A stretch of 64,000 nt of DNA from Coleophoma eucalyptorum. Its lineage: Eukaryota; Ascomycota; Leotiomycetes; Helotiales; Dermateaceae. Positions 51,202 to 61,323 of this stretch are shown here, one piece after another. The stretch's first letter is position 1; every line of letters begins with the position of its first letter. The stretch is from positions 248,001 through 312,000 of the forward strand of contig JALRME010000012.1 in NCBI GenBank assembly GCA_026120035.1, read 5' to 3'. The notes beneath the pieces are model-generated. The model searched no databases and was not told the origin of the DNA. It was given only the letters and a program-made list of their open reading frames with translations. A program made the position numbers and the translations under genes.

Positions 51202-51752
51202 ATATATCATTTGTTGCAAGCTCGGTCAGAAACTCTGTTCAGCCGTTATTGTATTTTGAATTTTCGATCTTGGAAATAGTTCAAGGGAATGGCGACGATC
51301 AAAGATGGGAGATCTTGGTCGTCCTTTTACCGGCAAGGCGTTCGGATACTGAATGAGATAAGAAAGTACAAATGCAGAGCGTCTACGAGACGAGCCTCCC
51401 GAGAGGAGCAGTCTACCCAGTCATATGTGATTCTTAGATGTGGCGAGAGTTTATCAGCATTGGAATTGGTTCTAGACTAGGATTCATCACTAGGGTGCTT
51501 CACAATAGCTGGTACTGTTTGTGTTCTCTTAATTGCATACTGGAATGGCAGGCAAACGATGAATGAATGGATATGAATCATTGAAAGACTATCATAAGCT
51601 TTGTACTAAATGGTGACTTGAATGTATGCATATGTAATGAGTTTCATTGTCGCTGCGTCCTTTCGCGCCTCCTACCCATTTTATGAACTCATTCCACACC
51701 CGTAAACTCCCAAACACCTCAATATAATAGCTCTATTGCCTACTTCCAACTT
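51202..51752. other. Convergent intergenic region
   Basis: 551 bases of 3' sequence between the MAP kinase and RMI1. A short plus frame (51289-51480) has no features. Confidence 0.5.
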
Positions 51753-52496
51753 TCAAGCACCACCCCTATGACCTATCCGTCCCTCATCAACCGTCTCTCT
51801 AAGTCTTGCTTCTCGTTCTTCCTTCCATTGCTTATCCATACCCTCAATCTTGCCTCCAAGCACTAGCACATATCTTGGCTCTAATAGCACCGTGCCCCTC
51901 GCAATTTTCAAACCTTTCCTCAACATGAGCTTTGATCCAATACTCATGCCCATACTCGGTAGGCCGATATTAGCAACCTTCTTTAATTCAAATCCATAGA
52001 CCTTATTTCCATTCATATCCTGCAGTAGTAATTTAAATGGTCCGTTGCTAGTTTTGGGTGAGCTGGCAGTAGCTTGTGTAGAATCCACATCCAGATCATC
52101 GGCGACAACACGGATAACCTGTCGCCCTTTGGTCATCTCCCCCTTTCTCTCCATCTCCATCTCCTCAATTTGCTCCCATTTACTACGTCCTATATCCTCC
52201 ACATCCAAAACTTGGACACACACATCATTTGCGAGGATGAGTTCTTTCCTTTCGACGTCTGTGATATTTGTAGGCAAATAACTATTCTTAGAAGAAGAGA
52301 GAACGTTCGGATTGCTAATGTCGGAGGAGAGTAGTCTGTGCTTTGCTGTAGCTGTAAGGACTTGTAGTGGTCGTTGTTGTGCTGTCTGCGACTCAGGATT
52401 TAGGATTGGTGTTAAAAATTGCGTTGCTGGTGCGGGTAGGCCAATCGATGTCAGGGAGTTGCTGAGTTGCTGTAATGTTAGGCGGTTGTTGGCCAT
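51753..52496 (-). CDS. RMI1: RecQ-mediated genome instability protein 1 (RMI1)
   Basis: One exon, 247 residues. RMI1 is the OB-fold partner of the RecQ helicase-topoisomerase III complex that dissolves double Holliday junctions in the nucleus. The N-terminal helices (LTLQQLSNSLTSIGLPAP) and the OB-fold core with LILANDVCVQVLDVEDIGRSKW, FKLLLQDMNGNKVYGFEL and LMLRKGLKIARGTVLLEP match the family pattern. Yeast Rmi1 is 241 residues, so this is a full single-OB fungal form without the C-terminal extension of animals. It is divergent from VPS51, with 256 bases between starts. Good confidence. Confidence 0.9.
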   Translation of the reverse strand: MANNRLTLQQLSNSLTSIGLPAPATQFLTPILNPESQTAQQRPLQVLTATAKHRLLSSDISNPNVLSSSKNSYLPTNITDVERKELILANDVCVQVLDVEDIGRSKWEQIEEMEMERKGEMTKGRQVIRVVADDLDVDSTQATASSPKTSNGPFKLLLQDMNGNKVYGFELKKVANIGLPSMGMSIGSKLMLRKGLKIARGTVLLEPRYVLVLGGKIEGMDKQWKEEREARLRETVDEGRIGHRGGA

Positions 52497-52752
52497 CTTC
52501 TGCGTCTAGGAACCATGGCGTCTCAATATGTTTCTCTGTCCACAATACTGTTACTGAAAGGTAGAGTTGTGAAGAAGGCGGGAATACAAGGCTGAGTGTT
52601 CAGCCTTGCATGTAATCGATGTCGGTTGAGCTCCGATGGCACTGTCGACAACTCATAATTAGAAACAAGGCAGCCAGATTCGCACCCATCAGCAAGCCAC
52701 TGCATAGGCATATATGGAAGTATATCGGTGATACGACGTCATCGAGCTCAGA

Positions 52753-53622
52753 ATGTCCACAATTGCCCAGCCACGCGACTCTTCAGTCAATGGGCGACGA
52801 ATCCCCTCAATCGCAACACCCACCTCCTCCTCACGGCCCTCCCTCGACATACCACGCTCAGAAACAGGCTCGCCAGCTACCAATCCACCTCCAAGACGTA
52901 ACCGTGCAGCTCTGCGAGAATATTACAATCTCAAGAAGGTCTCCGAGTCGGAAGAAATCCCCAATAGCGATGCAGCTAGCGAGCTATCCTCCAACGATCA
53001 TTCGGAAGTCGCAGAGTCTGAACTTGATGCTGCAGACTTCAATGCTGAGGAATATGTCAAACATGCTCTTCAGAGCCAGAGCTTGTCCGAGCTCTTGCGA
53101 ACTTACAATGGCGTCTTGACCGATATTCGAGCGCTGGATGCCGAGAAGAAGGCACTAGTTTATGACAACTATAGCAAGCTGATCGCAGCCACTGAGACGA
53201 TAAGGAAAATGAGAACGAATATGGATCCCCTAAATCCAATGGCCAGTACGCTGGATCCGGCTATTGCAAGCATCTATGAGCGAGCACAGAACATTAAGGA
53301 TGACTTAAAGAGTAGTTTGGGAGAAGGGCCTAAGCAAGGACGAGATGCAACTGAGAGGAGGAAAGCCAGAAATGCTGCCAAGAAAGTACTAGAAACTCCA
53401 CAGAATCTCAGGGTACTGGTTGCCAAAGGAAATACGGAAGAGGCAAGGAAGCAGTGGGAAAGTACCCGCAAGCTATTGGAAAAATGGCGTGAAAGAGGCG
53501 TCGGTGGTCAAGACGTTACCGCCTGTATCGAGGATGGAGATGCTGCATTGCGAGGTGAACCGCCAAATGAGAATAGCTGGGTCAACGTTAGGGAGAGTAA
53601 GATGAAAGGAGGAACTCAATGA
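52753..53622 (+). CDS. VPS51: GARP complex subunit VPS51
   Basis: One exon, 289 residues. GARP tethers endosome-derived vesicles at the trans-Golgi. After a Ser/Pro-rich N-terminus comes NRAALREYYNL, the Vps51 N-terminal motif that in yeast binds the SNARE Tlg1, then an acidic stretch and the conserved helical domain from DFNAEEYVKHALQSQSLSEL to about residue 165 (EKKALVYDNYSKLI, IRKMRTNM), typical of the Vps51/Exo84 family. The remainder is charged helix and ends with a short Lys-rich tail. Short fungal Vps51 forms of this size are usual (yeast 164, filamentous fungi longer). The start was chosen as the first Met of the frame, 12 bases after a GACGTCA string. Confidence 0.9.
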   Translation: MSTIAQPRDSSVNGRRIPSIATPTSSSRPSLDIPRSETGSPATNPPPRRNRAALREYYNLKKVSESEEIPNSDAASELSSNDHSEVAESELDAADFNAEEYVKHALQSQSLSELLRTYNGVLTDIRALDAEKKALVYDNYSKLIAATETIRKMRTNMDPLNPMASTLDPAIASIYERAQNIKDDLKSSLGEGPKQGRDATERRKARNAAKKVLETPQNLRVLVAKGNTEEARKQWESTRKLLEKWRERGVGGQDVTACIEDGDAALRGEPPNENSWVNVRESKMKGGTQ

Positions 53623-54342
53623 TTTACCCATCAAGCCATGGAGGAATATCATCAAGTTCCAGATGTGCAAGATGGGATGTGTGTGATGGAAACTCTTGCC
53701 ACGATTCAACTCATATGACTGAGAAGTAGTCATTCTTGTCAGTCACTCCTAGGCATTATAGAAATCTCAGTTTCTATCCTGCAGGATGTTCGCTTGCATA
53801 TCTGCATGGTGCCTTCAATGGAAGCAAATTACGTAGAATTGTTTTCACGAAGCATCCTGCGTACCTAGCAGGTAGCCTGATTCAGGGTATGCCACATCTG
53901 AATGGAATATTGCAGTCGTCCTGCTGATAAACGGGGCGGCTACTGGTCTCGTCGCTGAGTCGACTGGACAACAACAAACGACCACGAGAAGTGGTAGCCA
54001 GCAGAAGGCATTTGTATCTAAACGTTGATCAACGATTACATGACCTAGTCTATATCTTACTTGCCTTTCTGCTATCACCTCCTCTATCACCATTCGTCGT
54101 CGGCAAACTTATGGTAATTTGCCTAGTGAGGCTTCATATTGCATCGCTATCTCCTTTCGTTGCGTTTGCAACATACTTCATCGTGAAAAGCTGCAGAAGC
54201 AAGCACGTTCAGCAGTGCTTCCAACCTCTTTCATAACGTTAGTCTTTTCTGTTTCCCCACTCGCTGTCATCCTTTTGCTTTCCGTGTCAATCGTCAACCA
54301 CCAGACGGTGTCCAACTTCAGCCGAACATTTCATCTTGAAGC
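53623..54342. other. Intergenic, promoter of the SET-MYND gene
   Basis: 720 bases between co-directional genes. No gene recognised; short frames at 53991-54236 and 54119-54424 are leader or chance. Confidence 0.5.
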
Positions 54343-56236
54343 ATGGATCAATATTGGGACTACTCGCTCTGGGAGCCCAGTGATGCAGGATATTGGCCGT
54401 GGGAAAAACCACCCAAAGACGTAAGTCCTGAGGATGCTATTTAATTGACAATCTGAGCTGACAGAATGTGTATAGGAGGTCGAACGGCTACGAGATCAAC
54501 TCATTACTGTTACTAAAAATATCAAGGATCTACCATACATTCCTATTTACTGGTTGCTGAGATCATCGATCCTTTTGAACCTCGGCTTCCCAGAGCTTGT
54601 TGCTGCTGATGCATTCAAATGTATGCGCCTGTGCTCCCTTGGCCAGGATTACGAAAATTCCCTTGGGGAAAAGGTTCGATTGCAGTATGGAATGTACTTG
54701 TGGGTCATGAATCTTGACAAGGTTATATCTCATCTCTCCATTATATCATGTAGCTAACATCTGTAGCCTGATGCTGCGTACATGATCTGTGAGAAAAGCA
54801 AGAAGATTTTCCAGACTTACATGGAGAAACAACTCTTTACAGTCCTTGAAAAAGCGTAAGCAGCAAGAATTAATGGGTAACAAGCAGCTAACAAGCAGCT
54901 AACAGAATTGACATTTTATGCAATGCTTTGTATCGACTCAAGTCATTACCAGATTTGGTCTCCATATGCGACCATGCCATGAAATTGTTCCCACACCATC
55001 TCAACTTCTACCAACATGCGGAACGTGCTCGTCAAGCTTGTGAGAGCATACATAGCCAGATAAGAGACCGTGCATCTTGGGAAGACCAGAAGCAGATTCT
55101 TCTCTATGGTTCTGTCAAATATCCAGTATACCCTTGGATATCTGACAAGTATCGCACGCGAGGAAAGGATGTCACTGTGGCTGCAAACGCTGAGCTCCGA
55201 GCTTTGGGCGCACCTTTAGAAGTACGTCCTTCTGCTATCAGAGGAGCTGGTTATGGTAACACATATGGCATGTTTGCGACCAAGTCTATCAAGAGAGGAA
55301 CGGCTTTCCTTCAAATTTCGCACCCGTTCTCTGTTTCATTGGAGCAGAATACACGATGCTATAACTGTTACAGCCCCTTCATATCTGCAGCCGCTACTAG
55401 GTACTTCCCATGCTGCCCAACGATCAAATACTGCAGTACTGGTTGCTACAATCATGCAGAGATGTATTATCATCAAGTGATTTGTGGCAAAGACTTTTCA
55501 GGCCTCATTCAGCGTGCACAGTGTGCCTACGGAGGCAAAGAAGAAGGCTGGCAATATGGACGCAACAATGACACAACTCATCTCAGTAAAACGACCGGCT
55601 TTAGAGACAAGCCCAATAATGGCTATCCAATGTCCAGGATTCCTTTCCAGTATCCTGAGCAAGCAGCTGTAATGCTATTTCGGTTCTTAGCCATCTGTCT
55701 GCAAGCCGGTGGTCATCCTCTTGCTCATCCTGTCGTTGCTCAATTGCTACCAAGTACAAACACGAAGATTGCTCCAGTATGGAATATGAATGGCATGGTT
55801 GTTGGACCTATTGATGCGATGATCAACCTCGGAATCGATGTATTTGCCAACGAGGATTACGACTCTTGGGTCGTTCAAACAATGTGGCAAGTACATCTCC
55901 ACTTCACTATCAAAGATTCGTCTCACTGACAGATTCTTTTCTTATAGGCACCGAATTAAGAACAATATTAAAGCAGAAAATGATAAAGGTGCTATGGTAC
56001 TATCACCTCTGTATTGCTGGTTTAACCACAGCTGTGCACCTAAATGCATTCCACTATCCAAGGATCAGCGGATGGAGACCTTTCATGCTGTACGAGACAT
56101 TAAGAAATGCGAGGAGATTAGCACTTCTTATCTAGGTCCGAACTTCTTGAGGCAGTCTAAGACTTTGAGGCAACAGGTACTTTCTAGCTGGTTTGGTGGT
56201 GAATGTAGATGTGAGCGCTGTATGGCAGAACGTTGA
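54343..56236 (+). CDS. SET-MYND domain protein (SMYD-like methyltransferase)
   Basis: Five exons: 54343-54420, 54476-54721, 54767-54855, 54906-55886 and 55948-56236 (560 residues). The first 200 residues are helical and TPR-like. The SET domain opens at SAIRGAGYGNTYGMFATKSIKRG, is interrupted by a MYND-type zinc finger (CYNCYSPF..CCPTIKYCSTGCYNHAEMYYHQVIC), and resumes with the catalytic core CWFNHSCAPKC (NHSC), EEISTSYLGPNF (the active-site Tyr) and a Cys-rich post-SET CRCERC. All key residues are present, so it is likely an active lysine methyltransferase of the SMYD type; histone or non-histone targets are unknown. Intron 4 may be a GC-AG intron (TG|GCAAGT), giving TMWHRIKNN; a GTGGCA donor three bases earlier would give TMHRIKNN instead and cannot be excluded. 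Confidence 0.88.
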
Positions 56237-56679
56237 AGTTGGAAACCAGGGGTACAGATGTGCAGTCTGGAGACTTCCTAGCCTTGAGGTTTCTACCCCA
56301 AGATCGCTTCCTGGCCGCAGGATAGCTGTATTTATCTCAGCAATATTGCTGTCGTTCACGAACCACGTCTTTTCTTTCCATAACTTGCTTATGCTCTGTA
56401 GTTGTGTATGTACTATTTAGTAGACTCGAGAAATGAATAATGAAAATCTGTTCTCTGCCAAACTTACAGATCTAACTTCTTTTATCTTCAGCAAAGAAGC
56501 TTTAGCACTTGAGAAATTGGATGGTAATTTTCTGGAATTATTATATTCCAACGCCTATGGTTATATTCTCCAAGTATAAACGCCCAGGACGATGACCGGC
56601 TTGAACTTGAAGAAGAGAAAAGCTATTCGGAACCTCTCCAAGAACAAAATTATGCTATTCCTCCTTCACATTCAGCCCT
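56237..56679. other. Convergent intergenic region
   Basis: 443 bases of 3' sequence between the SET-MYND gene and the small CxxC gene. No gene seen. Confidence 0.5.
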
Positions 56680-57078
56680 TCAAAGATACCTAGGGCCATC
56701 TACTTTCCCCCAGACCGCCCAGTATTCATCCCAAGCCTTCTTGATGCCATCGTCTGTGGCCTTGATAAGTTCTTCCTTTCTCCGATACATAACAGGCAAG
56801 ATCCGCAATAGATCCTCTCTGCGGGTTCCCTCCTCAATCAGTGATCGTGCTTCTTTGATCTGCCCTTCGACGATCTTGACTGGATTCTTTCCACTGGGTG
56901 GTGGACATTCAGCGTCCATGGCTCGTTTATTGGCTGCAAGCTGGTCGCAGAACTTGCACCGCGCAACACTGCGGTTGAGGGTGTAATTTGGTATAACTGA
57001 TGGGTAGTCCTGCTGGATTGTGGCTATGGAGGGTGGGAGGGTGAGAAGTCGCCGACAATATGAGCATTTGTCAAACAT
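56680..57078 (-). CDS. Small protein with two CxxC motifs, unknown function
   Basis: One exon, 132 residues from the Met at 57078. The open frame continues upstream to 57234, but that part is hydrophobic and of random appearance, so the internal Met (MFDKCSYCRRLL) is preferred. CSYC near the start and CKFCDQL about 35 residues later could bind one zinc ion. The rest is helical and charged (KNPVKIVEGQIKEARSLI, then RRKEELIKATDDGIKKAWDEYW). It looks like a genuine small conserved protein by its even composition, but I do not recognise the family. It is divergent from the PDAP1-like gene. Confidence 0.6.
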   Translation of the reverse strand: MFDKCSYCRRLLTLPPSIATIQQDYPSVIPNYTLNRSVARCKFCDQLAANKRAMDAECPPPSGKNPVKIVEGQIKEARSLIEEGTRREDLLRILPVMYRRKEELIKATDDGIKKAWDEYWAVWGKVDGPRYL

Positions 57079-57915
57079 CCTGGATAAATCTTGTAGAGAT
57101 CGTTCTTGAAGTTGAGAAAGCGAAGATGGAGAGCGAAATTGAAATCTGGCGACGCAGTGTAGTAGAATCATTGAATGAAAGAGAAAGCACGCGAGAAAAC
57201 AGGTCATAGTGAGGTGTTGTGAAGTTTCTTTCATTCTTTATCTCATTATGTTGAGGTACAAACATATGCAATATCAAAGGATACTCGACCTCAAGCATCT
57301 CTGCCGTTTTGGGCCTTGCCCATAAGATAAATGATCTTTGATGGCGACATGACGATCGCCTTTGTCTGGAATCCAGAACCGGCAGCATCAACACGCCATC
57401 TCCCAAGAACGGAGTCTTAGTATCATGATACCCAAGGACAGCAGACCTCTTGGGTTGAATGCTTTTAGTGAACCCCGGTGATGAAGTGTCGTGATGTCCC
57501 GTCATTATATATTTCTCCGTACCCAACGCATTCGCATGCCACAGGCCAGAGGGTAAGTTAACGATTATAATTCTCCTCTCTCCTCCACTTTCCCCTCCAA
57601 GACCTGTCATGGAGAAGAGACAAAAGCCAGAGTGAATATGAAGGATTGTAGTTTTATGTAAGGAGGAAAGAAGAGCTCGAGAGTCGCGAGACTGAAATAC
57701 TGATTTTTGCACTTCAGCACTAGTCTTGTTATGGCTTAGCTGAGAAGTACTGAGGATTTGCGGTGGCAGAATAGAAAGTGGGTCTGCATGACTGCCCCTC
57801 CAAGATTCTGACCATCAAAGCGAACGTGACTGGACTAGGTACTGAGCAACTGCGGCATCTTTCTACCACTCTGACTCCTCCATACACACTTCGATTTTCA
57901 TCAATAATCGCAAAC
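57079..57915. promoter_or_regulatory. Divergent promoter, CxxC protein / PDAP1-like gene
   Basis: 837 bases. A 213-codon minus-strand frame (57071-57712) spans it but has a composition and content that do not suggest a protein, so it is read as promoter and leader DNA. Confidence 0.45.
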
Positions 57916-58808
57916 ATGGCTCCAGGAGGTCCCCCAGGTGCATCAGGACGCGGCCGTGGAGGCAAATTCAAGAAATTCACTCGTGGTGGTAAGTTTGATC
58001 AATTCTTTGTTGCCCCGCCCCACACACGACTCGAAGGCACAAACATCTGAACAGCAAATCTATAGGAGGAAAGCACTTTTCGAGAAATCTTCGACCACTC
58101 GATGCCGATGGAAATGAGGTTGTCGAAAGGGACCCCAACGCGTCTTCTGACGAGGAGGAGAGTTCCGAGGAGGAGTCTTCCTCTGAAGAAGAGAATATTC
58201 CTAAGCCAGCCCTGAGCCGTGAGGAGCGTCGTGCTGCTGCGAAGGCTAAGAAGGAGGCTGCTATTGCGAAGAAGAAGGGTGTTCCACAGCCTGGTGATAT
58301 GCCATCAAGCTCTGATGAGGAAGATAGCGATGACGACATGCCCATGCCCGCCAACCCAAATCACTCCAAGGCTGCACGGAACCAGGCCAAGGCTGCCCCA
58401 GCCGCTGTCGAGGAGGCCACCGAGGCTGTTGATAAGTTGAGCGTTGGTGGAAAGGGAAAGGCAAAGCCAGTTGCTGAGCTGAGCCGCAGAGAAAGAGAAG
58501 CTATACAAGCACAACAAGCCAAGGAGAGATATCAGAAGCTTCATGAGGCTGGCAAGACAGATGAAGCAAAGGCGGATTTGGCACGTTTGAAGTTGATCAG
58601 AGAGAAGAGAGAGGCTGAGGCAGCCAGGAAGCAGGCAAGTAATTCTTCGTCATCCCCTTATTTCCAGACTAACAATTTCTAGGCCGAGAAGGAAGAACGC
58701 GATGAGCAAGAGAAGGCAAAGAAGGCAGAGATCGATGCACGTGAAGCGAAGCTAAGAGCTGCAGCTCTCGGTGCACCCGCCAAGGGCAAAGGAAAGGGAA
58801 AGAAATAG
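57916..58808 (+). CDS. PDAP1-like casein-kinase-substrate phosphoprotein
   Basis: Three exons: 57916-57988, 58066-58634 and 58683-58808 (255 residues). The Gly/Arg/Lys start ([20 protein letters not shown]), an acidic Ser-Asp-Glu block full of casein kinase II sites, and the helix [20 protein letters not shown] with [20 protein letters not shown] match the PDAP1 (28 kDa heat- and acid-stable phosphoprotein) family. The last exon is Lys-rich and ends GKGKGKK. Animal PDAP1 binds PDGF and affects growth signals; the fungal role is unknown, and such charged proteins are often tied to ribosomes or RNA. Intron 2 begins GCAAGT after CAG: a GC-AG intron, since both reading through and using the GT four bases downstream hit stops. 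Confidence 0.9.
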
Positions 58809-60201
58809 AGATGACCACTATTGAAATGAGTATTTTCATCGCAGGACGTTTTTGTGATATGCTTGAGAGAATCTCGTGGCTTGAAAGACATGTTCGTATG
58901 TTGATTGTTCCCCGGTACCTTATTTCTTATTTTTGAGAATACCCTACGTCTGCATGCCTTAGTTTCTAGGTAGAATCATGCAAATCTTTGACTGAGGCTC
59001 TTTTACTGGGCCTTCTCATGCCTCTTATATATGTTATTCTCCTATTGGGATGCCAGTGTAGATGTAGTTTGGGCTGGTTTCTACCGGGGCATAGTTTATG
59101 TCCACTCTCAGTCATTCGACTCATCACAACCTTTCTAGCTGCTCTTTTGACTCTTGTGTGATGAGAAACTAAGCGACCGGCATGCAAATTAAGGACAGGT
59201 GAGAAGGAAATATAAGAAATGAGACTACTGTCTGTAAAGAGTTTTTGGAGATGGATAGGGCGGGGCATGTTTCCAATTTCTCAACTACATCGTGAAGGTG
59301 AGAAGCTACTGGCATGTCAGAATTTGCTCTATAGGCATCCGCCGGACTACGGTTTTTCTCACCCGTTGCCAACGTGCAATAGCATAAGTAGAATTCCTGC
59401 CTCTCTATTACTGTTATTGCACCTAGTCGATGGCACTACGTTCTTCGTTTATAAATAAGTTGCTTCCGATTAATAGCGTGCTCGATTTTATAGTCAGCCA
59501 TGCTGCCATCAATCTCTTAGACAGCTACAGAATCAGAAACACTCGGGCTATAAAATCCAATACCGCAATTTTGGTTTGGGGAAATTATGGAAGCTGTTAG
59601 TTCAGCCAAGGGGTTGCTATAGGATAGAGTGGGCTGTGGGGATTAAGCTGGGGGATTCTGTTAGCAAGGTGCTTATCAGCGAATATGGTTTCTTAGCTTA
59701 CCCCACGATTGTCCGAACCCCCCCCCCATGATCTCTCTCTGCCACCCAGGCCCCGAGTTGCTGGGTTTCGATGACCTACCACTGATCTGGAGTCTCCCCT
59801 GGTTAGAATTGCGGGTGCGTGTACTTTCTTTTGGGAAAAAAAAATTACTGGCTTGAGGTTATCAAGGAGAATTGGATTTGATCGGAACCTGAAAGAGATA
59901 ACAAGTTATAAAAGGACGCACAGGTGAGGTTGTTGAAATTTTGGGCTGGATAGAATTCAACTCGCTATCCCAATAGATACATCGTCCCTATCTATATTTT
60001 ATGATCTGAGCATCCATAGTACCAGGAAGAATCATGAAGATGCTCAGAGGGTAAGAGTTGGAAAGATCACATATTGTGTTGGAAATTCGCGGACCCCCTT
60101 CCCCCCCCCCCCAACCGAAAAGGGAGGGAATGGAGGCTGGGTCGATTATTGGGGGGGGGGGTCTGCAAATCTATGCTTCTCAATCAAGATTTACATACTT
60201 A
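58809..60201. other. 1.4 kb convergent region with homopolymer tracts
   Basis: Between the PDAP1-like stop and the GFA-gene stop. It holds C10 at 59718-59727, C12 at 60101-60112 and G11 at 60151-60161. No coding sequence recognised. Confidence 0.55.
60101..60161. repeat. C12 / G11 inverted homopolymer pair
   Basis: C12 (60101-60112) and G11 (60151-60161) are complementary and 38 bases apart, lying 40-100 bases past the stop codon of the GFA gene. The transcript of that gene would carry C11, a 38-base loop, then G12, so a strong hairpin could form in its 3' untranslated region. Homopolymer length should be treated with care since such runs are error-prone in sequencing. Confidence 0.8.
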
Positions 60202-61323
60202 TTATCCACTTTGTTCTCGTCCCCATTTCTTGAGTCCATTTTCCAAGCACTCAACCAGATTCGTACTCAAGGCATCTTCTTTGAAGCTAACCCTCTCGGT
60301 CCACCAATCGAGCCAGCCCTCACACCGAGCACCCTCAGCTTCATCAAACAATCCAGTACTAACATCCACGAGATCAAGTCTCCAATCACCATTCCAAAAG
60401 ACGGTCGCCCCACAAACCGAGCAGAAGCTCCGCTCAACATTCTCCTTACTGCGATATGTTGTCAAAGTTCCAAATACAGCACCTGGAGCTATCGGCTGGC
60501 CTAACGCATCTACCACATTTACTCGAGGAATAAAAGCCCATGTCTGGATCTCAAAACCAAGGTTGCGTCGGCATGATTCGCAGGTGCATGTCCCTGCCAT
60601 GTATTTGGTCTCGTTATCTCTCAGAAACCATGGTTCATTTCTGGGATTTTCGGCTGGTCCAGAAGAAATCGGAACCATGAGATCCGGGTAAGTACTCTTT
60701 GCATTTCTGGACTCGGCAGTTGGTTTTGTAATGTGGAAGCGGACGCCGCCGCAGTGACATTCTGCTTTCAATCGATTACCGTTCAATGCCCCACCCGTTC
60801 TGGGACTGACAGGAGGATATTGCCAATTCGGACCGACGACTTGAGCTCCGGGGCCGTCTTGCGCCAAGATGTTCTCCATAACTCTACTTTTTCCATCCTC
60901 ATCAACGATCTCTCTCATCCATAGACTAACCCCACCATCTCTCGTCCCTTCCAAGAATTTACAACCCGACCACTTGACCACACCTTCAGTGCGATCCAGA
61001 ATTCCAGTTGATACTCTCCATTGTCCGATATCATGCACGAAAGCGAGGACATGAGCACCGCACTGGGGACAGAAGTACCGCGTAAGTCGTTGTGAAGATC
61101 TGTAGGTTGTGAGATGAGTGACCGCTGGTTGCAAATCTGCTGGCAATGAGATGTAGCTGATGCCTCCACTGGTCCCAGAGACACGCCGGCAGTCGGTACA
61201 CAAGCAGAGGGAGCGTGGGAGTGGAAGGGTATTATTAGAGTATGTGAGCGGGAGGTTGAAGTTCTTGCAGTGGCATATTGCCGTGAGGGTAGTGGAGCCT
61301 GACTCCGACTCCGACGGTGACAT
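60202..61323 (-). CDS. Protein with two GFA/CENP-V domains
   Basis: One exon, 373 residues. Two copies of the GFA (glutathione-dependent formaldehyde-activating)/CENP-V zinc fold occur in tandem. The first (about 10-140) has CHCKNFNLPL, CLCTDCRRVSG and YFCPQCGAHV; the second (about 188-335) has CHCGGVRFHI, CTCESCRRNLG and FCSVCGATVF. Each set gives the Cys pairs needed for two zinc ions. The middle linker is polar. Such double-domain proteins are common in filamentous fungi and mostly uncharacterised; a true S-hydroxymethylglutathione role is not assured. No intron is needed. The start is the Met leading into the Ser-rich N-terminus. Confidence 0.92.
   Translation of the reverse strand: MSPSESESGSTTLTAICHCKNFNLPLTYSNNTLPLPRSLCLCTDCRRVSGTSGGISYISLPADLQPAVTHLTTYRSSQRLTRYFCPQCGAHVLAFVHDIGQWRVSTGILDRTEGVVKWSGCKFLEGTRDGGVSLWMREIVDEDGKSRVMENILAQDGPGAQVVGPNWQYPPVSPRTGGALNGNRLKAECHCGGVRFHITKPTAESRNAKSTYPDLMVPISSGPAENPRNEPWFLRDNETKYMAGTCTCESCRRNLGFEIQTWAFIPRVNVVDALGQPIAPGAVFGTLTTYRSKENVERSFCSVCGATVFWNGDWRLDLVDVSTGLFDEAEGARCEGWLDWWTERVSFKEDALSTNLVECLENGLKKWGREQSG

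Noticed and set aside
57071..57712. 213-codon minus-strand open frame
   Set aside because: Composition is random-looking, it overlaps the start of the CxxC gene in another frame and has no family features.
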